Below are positions 1 through 7,475 of a stretch of DNA of 11,153 bases, in pieces. Made by a program: the position numbers and the translations under genes. The notes beneath the pieces were generated by a model that worked only from the letters and a program-made list of their open reading frames with translations, had not been told where the DNA came from and did not search any database. Location of the stretch: contig JAFUQY010000001.1 in assembly GCA_017472105.1 (NCBI GenBank), forward strand, positions 1-11,153, given 5' to 3'. Every line of letters starts with the position of its first letter. Within the stretch, counting starts at the first letter, position 1. Source of the DNA: Clostridia bacterium. Its GTDB lineage: Bacteria; Bacillota_A; Clostridia; Oscillospirales; CAG-272.

Positions 1-2
1 AT

Positions 3-1961
3 ACCAAAGTTCTGCCGTACCTGATGCAGGACCGGTATTCCCGCAAGCGCCTGCCGCTGAAGCTGAAATCGTACGTGCTGGAAAACGAGTATCTCCGCGC
101 GCGGTTTCTGCCCGAATACGGCGGACGTCGGCATTCGCTGTACGACAAAGTGCGCGGTGAGGAGCTGTTGTTCGTCAATCCCGTGATTCAGCCGGGAAAT
201 CTCGCGATCCGCAATGCGTGGCTGTCCGGCGGTATCGAGTGGAACATCGGCAACATCGGGCACACCTACACGACCTGCGACAACGTCTTCTGCGCGATTC
301 TCAAGGACGGTGACGGGAACGATTTTCTGCGCATCTACGAATTTGAGCGGCTGAAATCCATCTTCTGGCAGGCGGATTTCCATCTTCCCGAGGGCTCGCC
401 GTATCTGATCTGCCACGTGAAAATGGTCAACCCGTTCGATACCGACACGACGACGTACTGGTGGAGCAATGTTGCGGTGCCGGATACCGGAAAGACCCGC
501 GTGCTGTCCTCCGGCAAAAATGTGATTTCCTTCACCGGCGGATGCGATTACGAGCGTCTGCCGTACATTGACGCGATGCCCGGTGCGGATGTGACCTATC
601 CCTCCAACGCGACGCGGAGCTTCGACTACTTCATTCAGGAAAATTTCGAAGGCGAGAGCACATGGGAAGCCGCCGCGTATGAGAACGGTCTGGTCTTCTA
701 CGAACGCTCCACGGCACCGCTGTACTACAAAAAACTGTTCGCATGGGGCAATCACCGTGCGGGCAAGCGGTGGCAGGAATTTCTCTCCGACGGCGAAGGC
801 ACAGGTTACTACGCGGAAATCCAGGCAGGCATCGCACCGTCCCAGCTCCACGACAAAATTCTGCCCGCGCACGGCGTTTACGAATGGACGCAGGTCTTCG
901 GCGGCGTGAAGCTCGATCCGGATCGGCTGTTCTGCCGTGATTTCGACGAAGCATGCGGCTATTTTGACGAAAATCTCGCCGGAATTGTCTCATCCGACGG
1001 CATTTATGCGCTGGATGGAAAGATGAAGCAGCTAGCAGGAACACCCGTGACGCCGGCGGATATCGTTCACTGCGGCTCCGGCTTCGGTGCGCTGGAAGCA
1101 ATCCGCATGGAAAAAGCCGGGGAAGGGATGCCGCCTGTGTCGATGTGTTTCCCGGAATTCAGCATTACAAAAACCGAATACCCGTGGCTCAGCCTGCTGA
1201 AAACCGGTGTCCTCCCGAACGAGAGCGTCCGAGTGATTCCCGATTCCTACATGATAAGCGGCAGATGGCTCCCGATGATGGAGGAATCGCTCGAAAAAGA
1301 CGGCGGAAGGACATGGTACAGCCTCTATCACTGCGGGGTTGCCGAGTACGAATGGGCGGATCTGACGAAAACGGCGAACAACGCCTACGACGAAGAGGAC
1401 GACAAACGCCGTACCGAACGCGCGCGTCAGATGTGGCTCGAATCTGCTGCGCTGACACCGAACGTGTGGGCATACCGGAATCTGGCAATTCTTGCCCTGC
1501 GGGACGGTGACAACGATGAAGCGGAGCGGTACTACGATCTCGCCATGGAAACGCCCGGTGCATACGATGATTTCGCGCTGGCATCCGAATATCTCGGCGT
1601 TCTCGGTGCGTGGCGCAAGTTCGAAAAGCTGTGGAATCTGTTTGAATCCATGCCCGAATCCTGCCGGAACGTTGACCGCATCCGGATCACGGCGGCACGT
1701 GCGGCGCTCAAGCTCGATCACCTCGGCTGGCTGGACGGCTTCTTCAAAGAGGAACACCACGACATCCGTGAGGGTGAATGCTCGCTGACCGACCTGTGGT
1801 TCGAATTCTGCGCGCGGAAGATGGCGAAGGAACGCGGTGTGGACGTGAATGACGAAGCGGCAATGCAGACTCTGCTGGACGAAGCATGGGATACCTGCCC
1901 GCCCGATCCCGCAATCGACTTCCGCATGTCGTTTGACAGGAACCTGAAATACAGAATCTGA
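3..1961 (+). CDS. DUF5107 domain protein with C-terminal TPR-like repeats (5' end outside window)
   Basis: The frame is open from base 3, so the ATG at 24 is probably internal and the gene starts upstream of the window. Numbering from that ATG, residues 15-320 read as a DUF5107 domain: the ENEYLRARFLPEYGGR segment (20-35), NPVIQPGNLAIRNAWLSGG (52-70) and a WW pair near 146. DUF5107 has a beta-sandwich like that of galactose mutarotase and carbohydrate-processing enzymes. Residues about 460-560 are helical and TPR-like (QMWLESAALTPNVWAYRNLA, then a second helix pair), the usual DUF5107-TPR arrangement. No signal peptide can be judged because the N-terminus is missing. The stop is TGA, followed at once by a two-way terminator, so this is the last gene of its transcript. 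A role in carbohydrate binding or hydrolysis is inferred from family and context; no reaction can be named. Confidence 0.85.
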   Translation, partial: TKVLPYLMQDRYSRKRLPLKLKSYVLENEYLRARFLPEYGGRRHSLYDKVRGEELLFVNPVIQPGNLAIRNAWLSGGIEWNIGNIGHTYTTCDNVFCAILKDGDGNDFLRIYEFERLKSIFWQADFHLPEGSPYLICHVKMVNPFDTDTTTYWWSNVAVPDTGKTRVLSSGKNVISFTGGCDYERLPYIDAMPGADVTYPSNATRSFDYFIQENFEGESTWEAAAYENGLVFYERSTAPLYYKKLFAWGNHRAGKRWQEFLSDGEGTGYYAEIQAGIAPSQLHDKILPAHGVYEWTQVFGGVKLDPDRLFCRDFDEACGYFDENLAGIVSSDGIYALDGKMKQLAGTPVTPADIVHCGSGFGALEAIRMEKAGEGMPPVSMCFPEFSITKTEYPWLSLLKTGVLPNESVRVIPDSYMISGRWLPMMEESLEKDGGRTWYSLYHCGVAEYEWADLTKTANNAYDEEDDKRRTERARQMWLESAALTPNVWAYRNLAILALRDGDNDEAERYYDLAMETPGAYDDFALASEYLGVLGAWRKFEKLWNLFESMPESCRNVDRIRITAARAALKLDHLGWLDGFFKEEHHDIREGECSLTDLWFEFCARKMAKERGVDVNDEAAMQTLLDEAWDTCPPDPAIDFRMSFDRNLKYRI

Positions 1962-1968
1962 GAATCAA

Positions 1969-2010
1969 AAAACTCCGATCATCGGGATGATACCGGTGAA
2001 TCGGAGTTTT
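1969..2010. terminator. Two-way intrinsic terminator between convergent genes
   Basis: A perfect 11-bp inverted repeat, AAAACTCCGAT (1969-1979) and ATCGGAGTTTT (2000-2010), encloses a 20-base loop. It ends in T runs on both strands. It starts 8 bases after the DUF5107 stop codon and lies 4 bases beyond the ClC stop codon, so it can end both convergent transcripts. Confidence 0.85.
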
Positions 2011-2013
2011 GCG

Positions 2014-3627
2014 TTATAATTCGGGAATTTCGTCGTTCTCGCTGTCCCGGCGGATGTTTGCACCATGCCGATCGGGCTGAGGTCCGACAAGAGCTTCGAG
2101 CTGCCGCATGGTTTCTTCGGGATCGTACGTCCGGTAGTGAACGCGGAGCACGTCGCCTTCGCTAATTCCGGCGGACGGAACGTAGAACGCGGCATTCTTG
2201 TGGATCGACAGGATCATGCAGGTCGGAGGAAGCAGGAGATCGCGCGCCTCCTTGCCGCAGACGAACGAGCCGGGTGCCACCGTCAGCTCGGTATCCACGA
2301 TGCACGGTTCCTTGCCGTGGTTGTGCGCTTCGGTTTTGCTTTCGATGACGATGTCAGTGAACGCAGTCATGCCGAGCGTTTCGATCACGAGGAAGGAAAC
2401 GGTGACCGCCGCGGCGATGGGCAGGAGATTGCTCAGGCCGTCGAGTGCTTCCAGCGAAAACGCAAGTGCGATCAGCGGAGTCCGGGACGATGCACTCAGG
2501 TAGGACGCGATGCCGATGACGACCATGACGGGGTAGTACGCTTCGGGAAGCAGTCCCATCATCACGAACGCCTTGCCGCACAGCGCACCGACAATGGCAC
2601 CGAACGCAAGCTGAGGTACGAACAGACCGCCGGTCACGTCCGCGTTGTTTGCCAGAAGCAGGAGCAGTGCACGCACGAGCAGGATCAGCAGAAGCAGGAG
2701 CGTCACGTTTCCGTCGTCAAGGAGCGATTCGATCAGGTGATGTCCGGAGCCGATGCACGCGGCGGATACCACACCGACACAGGCGGACAGCGTGAAGATC
2801 AGCACGATTTTCAGCATGAACGGCACACGCGCGAGCGTTTTTTTCACAAAATGCCGGATCAGACGGTAGGCTTTCGTGAATCCCGCCGCCGTGAACCCGG
2901 AAACCAGCCCAACGGCGATGGCGGACCAGAGAAAACTCAGCGGAAGTGCCGCGTCGACGGTGAAGTGGAACAGGGAATACGACATGTCGGTCAGTCCGCA
3001 GAGGAATTGCAGAGCCGCCGTGCCCGCGAGGGTCGAAACAGCCGCCGCCATGAAAATCATCGGTGAAATTCTGCGGTGAGCCTCCTCGACGGCAAACATG
3101 ATGCCCGTGATCGGTGAACCGGTTGCCGCCGCAAATCCCGCACAGGCGCCGCCGGTCATGATGTAGCGGTCCCAAGCCTGATTTTTCTTCGTGAACAGGG
3201 ATACCGTCCCGCGTCCGACGGCTGTGCCCATCTGTACACTGGGACCTTCGTTTCCGAGCGGAACACCGCCGAAATAGGTCAGCATGGACGACGCGAACAC
3301 GAACACGATCGTCTTGACCCAGCAGAACGGAATCAGCCCGCGCAGAATCGCGATTGCTGTGGGAATACCGCCGCCACGTGCATCGGGAACACAGCGCAGG
3401 AGCACGGCGGAGATCAGCCCGACAAGTGTCATTCCGAGGATGAAGAGCGGAATGTACCCCGGCTGACTGCGGACGACGGCGTACAGCTCCTCGGATTTGC
3501 CGATGACGAAGGACGCCGCGGCTTTGAAGAGGAAAATCAGCGTGCCCGTGAAAATACCGGTGATGACGGAGAAGAGCAGGCACGGCAGAAGAATATTTTT
3601 GATATAAGTGGAACGATTGGTATGCAT
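2014..3627 (-). CDS. ClC family anion channel/transporter with C-terminal TrkA_C domain
   Basis: This is an inner-membrane ClC protein of 537 aa moving chloride or a similar anion, probably with proton exchange. Conserved stretches follow the ClC order. GGGIP (85-89) stands for the GSGIP filter. GNEGPSVQ (125-132) stands for GREGP, with E127 as the external gating glutamate. EE at 181-182 falls where the internal proton glutamate (E203 of E. coli ClcA) sits, and GGLFVP is at 333-338. The filter tyrosine (Y445 in E. coli) seems to be F423. About ten or more hydrophobic helices fill residues 10-430. Residues about 441-515 form a TrkA_C (RCK_C) ligand-binding tail, common in Clostridia ClCs. The start is supported by GAGG seven bases upstream of the ATG. 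The GGEVTP motif I associate with fluoride ClCs is absent. It has its own promoter and is convergent with the DUF5107 gene. Confidence 0.93.
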   Translation of the reverse strand: MHTNRSTYIKNILLPCLLFSVITGIFTGTLIFLFKAAASFVIGKSEELYAVVRSQPGYIPLFILGMTLVGLISAVLLRCVPDARGGGIPTAIAILRGLIPFCWVKTIVFVFASSMLTYFGGVPLGNEGPSVQMGTAVGRGTVSLFTKKNQAWDRYIMTGGACAGFAAATGSPITGIMFAVEEAHRRISPMIFMAAAVSTLAGTAALQFLCGLTDMSYSLFHFTVDAALPLSFLWSAIAVGLVSGFTAAGFTKAYRLIRHFVKKTLARVPFMLKIVLIFTLSACVGVVSAACIGSGHHLIESLLDDGNVTLLLLLILLVRALLLLLANNADVTGGLFVPQLAFGAIVGALCGKAFVMMGLLPEAYYPVMVVIGIASYLSASSRTPLIALAFSLEALDGLSNLLPIAAAVTVSFLVIETLGMTAFTDIVIESKTEAHNHGKEPCIVDTELTVAPGSFVCGKEARDLLLPPTCMILSIHKNAAFYVPSAGISEGDVLRVHYRTYDPEETMRQLEALVGPQPDRHGANIRRDSENDEIPEL

Positions 3628-3658
3628 GATTGCCTCGCGGAATTAAAAAACTGCGTTA

Positions 3659-3687
3659 ATTATATCACTTTAACTATCGGGATGCAA
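3659..3687 (-). promoter_or_regulatory. Sigma-A promoter of the ClC gene
   Basis: On the minus strand, TTGCAT (3682-3687) and TATAAT (3659-3664) are separated by exactly 17 bases. Transcription would start near 3652, giving a leader of only about 25 bases before the ATG. That is too short for a riboswitch. A-tracts lie just upstream of the -35 box. Confidence 0.85.
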
Positions 3688-3720
3688 GCGGATTTTTTGT
3701 TTTTTGCAGTATTTTTCCGC
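3688..3720. promoter_or_regulatory. A/T-tract element with GCGGA/TCCGC inverted repeat between divergent promoters
   Basis: Between the two divergent -35 boxes, GCGGA (3688-3692) and TCCGC (3716-3720) flank 23 bases made largely of three T tracts (T6, T6, T5). On the minus strand these are A-tracts directly upstream of the ClC -35 box and could act as an UP element or a bend. The repeat could also be an operator shared by both genes. Its function is not shown by the sequence. Confidence 0.35.
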
Positions 3721-3725
3721 CGGCA

Positions 3726-3754
3726 TTGACAGATCATGGGATATCTGGTATGAT
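3726..3754 (+). promoter_or_regulatory. Sigma-A promoter of the xylanase gene
   Basis: A consensus TTGACA (3726-3731), a 17-base spacer and TATGAT (3749-3754) give a strong predicted promoter. The leader then carries GGAGG at 3770-3774, six bases before the ATG. No perfect CcpA cre site was found by eye. Confidence 0.85.
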
Positions 3755-3780
3755 AAAAGAAAACGCATCGGAGGTATCTT

Positions 3781-4818
3781 ATGAATCGTGTGAAATTCGC
3801 GTATGACCCTGCCGCGCCGTCGCTGTGTGAAGCATTTGCGGGCAAGCTGAAAATCGGTGCCGCCGTGAATACATGGAATCTGCGGGAGGACTCGGACGAT
3901 TACCGCGTGATCCGCCGGCATTTCAACGTGTTCACGCTGGAGAATCAGTCCAAGCCGGAGCCGGTGCATCCCGAGGAAAACCGCTGGGTATTCGATCCGG
4001 TCGACCGGTTTGCGGCATTCGGCGAAGAAGCCGGCGTGACCCTGCGCGGACATACGCTCGTGTGGCACAGTCAGGTTCCCGGATGGTTCTTCCGTGACGG
4101 TGAGGAGACGGCGTCCGCTGAACTTCTGTTGAACCGGATGCGGGAACACATCACGACGATGGTCACCCGGTACCGCGGAAAAATCCGTACGTGGGATGTG
4201 GTCAACGAAGTGCTCCGTGACGAAGGCGGTCTGCGGGAATCGGCATGGTACAAAATCGCCGGGAAATCCTACATCGCCGAGGCATTCCGGTGTGCTCATG
4301 AAGCCGATCCCGATGCGCGGCTGATTATCAATGACTACAACCTCGAGTCCTCCGACGCGAAGGCGGATACGATGGCATCCGTTGTGCGGGAACTGCTCGC
4401 GGACGGTGTGCCGGTTCACGGAATCGGAATGCAGATGCACCTCGGTCTGGACACGGACATGGAGCGGCTGAAGAAAAATGTGCGCAAGCTGGCGTCCATC
4501 CGCGAAATCGCACCGGACTTTAAGCTGGAAGTGACGGAGCTTGACATGTCCTGCTACCGCTGGGGCGATGAAGCAGAGGATATCCTGTGGGATGACGCCA
4601 AAACGGCGCAGTTCTCGGCGAAATACACGGAGCTGTTCCGGTTCTATCTGGAGCTTGCCTGGGAAGGCGTGCTCGATACCGTGGTTTTCTGGGGACTTCA
4701 CGACGGCGTATCGTGGCTCAACGGCTTCCCGCGGCGGCATAAGAACTATCCTCTCCTGATCGGACGCGATTTTGAACTGAAACCGGCGTTCCATGACGTG
4801 CTCGATCTTGCAAAATAA
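3781..4818 (+). CDS. Endo-1,4-beta-xylanase, glycoside hydrolase family 10, no signal peptide
   Basis: This 345-aa single-domain GH10 enzyme hydrolyses beta-1,4 bonds in xylan or xylo-oligosaccharides with retention. All family landmarks are present in order: FNVFTLENQSKPE (48-60) in the minus-side subsites, GHTLVWHSQ (90-98), WDVVNE (138-143) with acid/base E143, INDYN (183-187), GIGMQMH (214-220), EVTELDM (250-256) with nucleophile E253, and FWGLHDGVSW (303-312). The length is that of a bare catalytic barrel. There is no carbohydrate-binding module and no hydrophobic signal peptide; the N-terminus MNRVKFAYDPAAPSLCEAF is charged. It is therefore probably cytosolic and acts on imported short xylo-oligosaccharides, as known for intracellular GH10 enzymes. 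GGAGG six bases upstream fixes the start. It has its own promoter and is divergent from the ClC gene. Confidence 0.95.
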   Translation: MNRVKFAYDPAAPSLCEAFAGKLKIGAAVNTWNLREDSDDYRVIRRHFNVFTLENQSKPEPVHPEENRWVFDPVDRFAAFGEEAGVTLRGHTLVWHSQVPGWFFRDGEETASAELLLNRMREHITTMVTRYRGKIRTWDVVNEVLRDEGGLRESAWYKIAGKSYIAEAFRCAHEADPDARLIINDYNLESSDAKADTMASVVRELLADGVPVHGIGMQMHLGLDTDMERLKKNVRKLASIREIAPDFKLEVTELDMSCYRWGDEAEDILWDDAKTAQFSAKYTELFRFYLELAWEGVLDTVVFWGLHDGVSWLNGFPRRHKNYPLLIGRDFELKPAFHDVLDLAK

Positions 4819-4858
4819 GAGAAAACAGACCTGTTCTGCGGAATGGGTCTTCTCTTTT
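4818..4858 (+). terminator. Probable intrinsic terminator after the xylanase gene
   Basis: AGAGA (4818-4822) and AGACC (4827-4831) pair with GGTCT (4846-4850) and TCTCT (4851-4855), leaving an AAAC bulge on the left arm and a 14-base loop. A short T run follows (4855-4858). It begins within the TAA stop codon. The stem is imperfect, so some read-through to the next gene is possible. Confidence 0.6.
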
Positions 4859-4869
4859 GGATGAATTTA

Positions 4870-4878
4870 TGGTATAAT
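4870..4878 (+). promoter_or_regulatory. Extended -10 promoter of the aldo/keto reductase gene
   Basis: TGG followed by TATAAT forms an extended -10 element. No good -35 box is seen 16-18 bases upstream, where the xylanase terminator lies. Transcription would begin near 4885, upstream of the chosen ATG at 4915 but downstream of the in-frame ATG codons at 4843 and 4861. Confidence 0.6.
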
Positions 4879-4914
4879 AAAATAAAATTGATGACAAACG
4901 AACGGAGTAAACCA

Positions 4915-6093
4915 ATGAACTACCGCACGGACAGATACGGCAATCCCATATCGATTTTGGGCTTCGGGTGCATGCGCTTTCCCATGAAGCTCGGCAGAAC
5001 CGACACGGCGGAAACGGAGCGTGAAATCATGATCGCATACCGATCCGGCGTGAATTACTACGACACCGCGTACGTTTATCCGAACAGTGAAGCGGTGCTC
5101 GGCGAAATTCTTGAGAAGAACGGCATCCGGGAACAGGTAAAAATCGCAACCAAGCTGCCGCATTATCTGGTGCGCAAACCGGAGGACATGGAGCGGATTT
5201 TCACGGAACAGCTCAGACGCCTGCGTACGGACCATATCGATTTCTACCTCATTCACATGCTCACCGACACGGAGACGTGGGAGCGGCTGAAATCACTCGG
5301 AATTGAGGAGTGGATCGCGGAGAAAAAGAAATCCGGCGCCATCCGGCAGATCGGGTTCTCCTACCACGGCAACTCGGACATGTTCTGCAAACTGCTGGAT
5401 GCATACGACTGGGAATTCTGTCAGATCCAGTACAACTACATGGACGAGCATTCGCAGGCAGGACGCCGCGGGCTGAATTACGCTCATCGGAAGGGGCTCC
5501 CTGTGTTCATCATGGAACCTCTGCGCGGCGGAAAGCTGGTCACCCGTCTGCCCGATGAAGCAAAGCGTATTTTCGCCGATTATCCCGTGAAGCATACACC
5601 GGCGCAGTGGGCGTTCCGATGGCTCTGGAATCAGCCCGAGGTGACATGCGTGCTTTCCGGGATGAATTCCGACGCCATGGTGCGCGACAACATCCGAACG
5701 GCTTCATCCGTGAAGGTCGGCGAGCTCGGAGAAGCGGAAGAAGCCATGCTCCGGCGCGTCGTGAAGGCGATCAACGGAAAGATGAAGGTCGGATGCACCG
5801 GATGCGGATACTGCACGCCATGTCCGAAAAACGTCGACATTCCCGGAACCTTCGCCGCATACAACCGCCGCTATACCGAAAGCAAATTCTGGGCATTCGT
5901 GGACTATACCATCTGCACGGCACTGCGAAAGGAATCCACGGCGGCGTCCAACTGCATCGGATGCGGCAAATGCGAGAAGCACTGTCCCCAGCATATCGCG
6001 ATCCGTGAGGAGCTGAAAAAAGCCTCAAAGGAGCTGGAAGGACCCGTGTACCGTATCGTCCGGCGTATCGTCGAGCTGCTGCGGGCATTCTGA
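4915..6093 (+). CDS. Aldo/keto reductase with C-terminal double 4Fe-4S ferredoxin domain
   Basis: This 392-aa cytosolic oxidoreductase has an AKR barrel (residues about 1-285) and a ferredoxin-like tail. The barrel starts with ISILGFGCMRFP (12-23). The usual catalytic tetrad is visible as D50, Y55, K80 and H114. Two cysteine sets follow, C294-C297-C300-C303 and C347-C350-C353-C357, each C-x2-C-x2-C-x3-C, able to bind two 4Fe-4S clusters. Such proteins are common in Clostridia; their substrates are mostly unknown. The start at 4915 is chosen because GGAG at 4904-4907 lies seven bases upstream, the protein then begins like its relatives, and the earlier in-frame ATGs (4843, 4861) precede the predicted transcription start. 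No clear terminator follows, so transcripts may continue into the next gene. Reduction of a sugar or a sugar-derived carbonyl is an inference from context only. Confidence 0.93.
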   Translation: MNYRTDRYGNPISILGFGCMRFPMKLGRTDTAETEREIMIAYRSGVNYYDTAYVYPNSEAVLGEILEKNGIREQVKIATKLPHYLVRKPEDMERIFTEQLRRLRTDHIDFYLIHMLTDTETWERLKSLGIEEWIAEKKKSGAIRQIGFSYHGNSDMFCKLLDAYDWEFCQIQYNYMDEHSQAGRRGLNYAHRKGLPVFIMEPLRGGKLVTRLPDEAKRIFADYPVKHTPAQWAFRWLWNQPEVTCVLSGMNSDAMVRDNIRTASSVKVGELGEAEEAMLRRVVKAINGKMKVGCTGCGYCTPCPKNVDIPGTFAAYNRRYTESKFWAFVDYTICTALRKESTAASNCIGCGKCEKHCPQHIAIREELKKASKELEGPVYRIVRRIVELLRAF

Positions 6094-6112
6094 AGCAAAA
6101 CAGAAAAAACAC

Positions 6113-6141
6113 TTGCAATCCCCCGTCGGATATGATATCAT
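6113..6141 (+). promoter_or_regulatory. Sigma-A promoter of the glycoside-hydrolase-like gene
   Basis: TTGCAA (6113-6118) and TATCAT (6136-6141) are 17 bases apart, with a TG at 6133-6134 giving an extended -10. AGGAGG (6165-6170) lies six bases before the ATG. A TGAAATCG half-site just after the -10 resembles one arm of a cre box, but the other arm does not match. Confidence 0.75.
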
Positions 6142-6176
6142 GAAATCGGCAAAACAATCCGAACAGGAGGTACAAT

Positions 6177-7409
6177 ATGAAAAAATTCCCAATCGGCTTC
6201 TGGAATTACACCACCACCGGTCAGCTTCGTGCAAAGGACGTGAAGGACTGGGCGGATCTCGGTATGACAATGGCAAACAGCCCGGAGTTCTGGGGCGGCT
6301 TGGACAAGAACGTGATGCTGGAGCTTCTGGACGCATGCGAGGAGCACGGCATCAAGATGATCCTCTGTGACAGCCGTGCACGATGGACGGGAGCCACGGA
6401 CGATCCGGATGCCTATGAAGCGCGGTTCCGCAGTGCGTACGAGGACTTCGGAAAGCATCCCGCGGCGTTCGGTTTCCATGTGGGAGATGAGCCGTCGAAC
6501 GAAAAATCCTTCGCGGACTGCTGTGCGGCTCACCGGATTCAGCAGAAGGTCGCACCGGAGCTGACGCCGCACCTGAATTTCCTCCCGTACTGGGAAGGGC
6601 AGGAGCAGAGCATCCTCAAGGCTCCCACGTTCACGGACTGGGCACGCCGCATGGTGACGGACGCGGATCTGCAAATCCTGTGCTACGACTGCTATGCGCA
6701 GATGAATCCCGAGGAAGACGGCACGCACATGTACTTCACGAACCTGAGAAAGTTCATGGAGGCCGCCGACGCAACGGGAATCACGCCGTGGACGACGCTT
6801 CTCTCCGTCGGACATTTCCGGTACCGCTGCCCGAACGAGGACGATCTCCGCTGGCAGCTGAACACCGCAGTCGCGTCCGGGATGAAGGGGATTCTGTGGT
6901 TCTTCATCTATGAGCGCACGCCGAAATCCAACTACCGCAATCCGCCGATCGACGAGTTCGGTGAGCGTACGGAAACCTTCGGCTGGATGTCCCGCGTGAA
7001 CCGGCATTTCCTGCATCAGTTCGGCGACTTCTTCCTGCATGCGGAGCACAAAAAGACCGTACATCTCGGCAAATCCTACGGCGGATACGAGCTGTGGGAA
7101 TCCGGAAAGACGGACGACACCGTGCTGGATGTCACGAGTGTTCACGGACTGCCGGCGGTTATCAGCTTCTTTGAGCTTGACGGCAAAAAATACCTCGCGC
7201 TCGTCAACAATTCCACGAAGGAGAGCGGACAGTTCCGGATCCACGTGCCGAAGAACATCACGAAATTCCAGCGATGGAACTGGGACCACGACCTCTCCGA
7301 CATGAAAACCGACTGCTGGGACGCGTTCTACACCGAAACCGAGGATCAGTGCATCGGCGGTGACTGGCTCGCTCCCGGACAGATGAAGCTCTACTATATC
7401 GAAAAGTAA
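6177..7409 (+). CDS. Putative TIM-barrel glycoside hydrolase of unassigned family with C-terminal beta domain
   Basis: I cannot assign this 410-aa protein to a named family, but its layout is that of a clan-A-like retaining glycosidase. Residues 1-290 look like a barrel: IGFWNYT (6-12), a strand reaching KMILCDS (60-66), GFHVGDEP (99-106), LQILCYDCYAQ (165-175) and GMKGILWFFIYE (235-246). E105 in the GDEP motif is at the place of an acid/base residue, and E246 at the end of a late strand could be the nucleophile. Residues about 300-410 resemble the small beta-sandwich that closes many such enzymes (KKYLALVNNS at 337-346, WLAPGQMKLYYI at 397-408). There is no signal peptide, so it is probably cytosolic. 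It has a strong promoter and a perfect AGGAGG, and it sits among carbohydrate genes. The hydrolase function is an inference. Confidence 0.8.
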   Translation: MKKFPIGFWNYTTTGQLRAKDVKDWADLGMTMANSPEFWGGLDKNVMLELLDACEEHGIKMILCDSRARWTGATDDPDAYEARFRSAYEDFGKHPAAFGFHVGDEPSNEKSFADCCAAHRIQQKVAPELTPHLNFLPYWEGQEQSILKAPTFTDWARRMVTDADLQILCYDCYAQMNPEEDGTHMYFTNLRKFMEAADATGITPWTTLLSVGHFRYRCPNEDDLRWQLNTAVASGMKGILWFFIYERTPKSNYRNPPIDEFGERTETFGWMSRVNRHFLHQFGDFFLHAEHKKTVHLGKSYGGYELWESGKTDDTVLDVTSVHGLPAVISFFELDGKKYLALVNNSTKESGQFRIHVPKNITKFQRWNWDHDLSDMKTDCWDAFYTETEDQCIGGDWLAPGQMKLYYIEK

Positions 7410-7419
7410 ACACAGCAAA

Positions 7420-7465
7420 ACTGCCCCGATCAGGATTCAAAATCCCAATCAGGGCAGTATTTTTT
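7420..7465. terminator. Two-way intrinsic terminator between convergent genes
   Basis: ACTGCCC (7420-7426) pairs with GGGCAGT (7452-7458). The stem continues past one mismatch (GAT/ATC), with an inner GGATT/AATCC hairpin closing the loop. A run of six T follows at 7460-7465, and four A precede the left arm, which become a T run on the minus strand. It can serve both the hydrolase-like gene and the convergent DUF4965 gene. Confidence 0.85.
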
Positions 7466-7475
7466 CGGAAATCAC

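Noticed and set aside
2065..3066. 333-codon plus-strand frame opposite the ClC gene
   Set aside because: The ClC reading has hydrophobic helices and filter motifs, whereas the plus frame is rich in charged residues, typical of an antisense shadow.
3628..3660. Fluoride riboswitch before the ClC gene
   Set aside because: The predicted transcription start near 3652 leaves only about 25 bases of leader, and the crcB-motif consensus is not seen. The protein also lacks the GGEVTP motif I associate with fluoride-type ClCs.
3670..4794. 374-codon minus-strand frame opposite the xylanase gene
   Set aside because: The plus strand encodes an unmistakable GH10 enzyme; the minus frame extends into the divergent promoter spacer and resembles nothing.
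4843..4914. Longer start for the aldo/keto reductase (ATG at 4843)
   Set aside because: This start lies upstream of the extended -10 box at 4870-4878, has no Shine-Dalgarno, and adds 24 residues not typical of the family.
6094..6110. Terminator after the aldo/keto reductase (TCTG...CAGA)
   Set aside because: The stem is only four base pairs and no T run follows, so it is too weak to call.
6140..6157. CcpA cre site after the hydrolase promoter (TGAAATCGGCAAAACA)
   Set aside because: The left half fits, but the right half lacks the expected CA at the correct spacing, so it falls short of the consensus.
6138..7418. 426-codon minus-strand frame opposite the hydrolase-like gene
   Set aside because: The plus strand has the promoter, AGGAGG and coherent domain motifs. 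The minus frame runs through the terminator and promoter region and looks like a codon-bias shadow.
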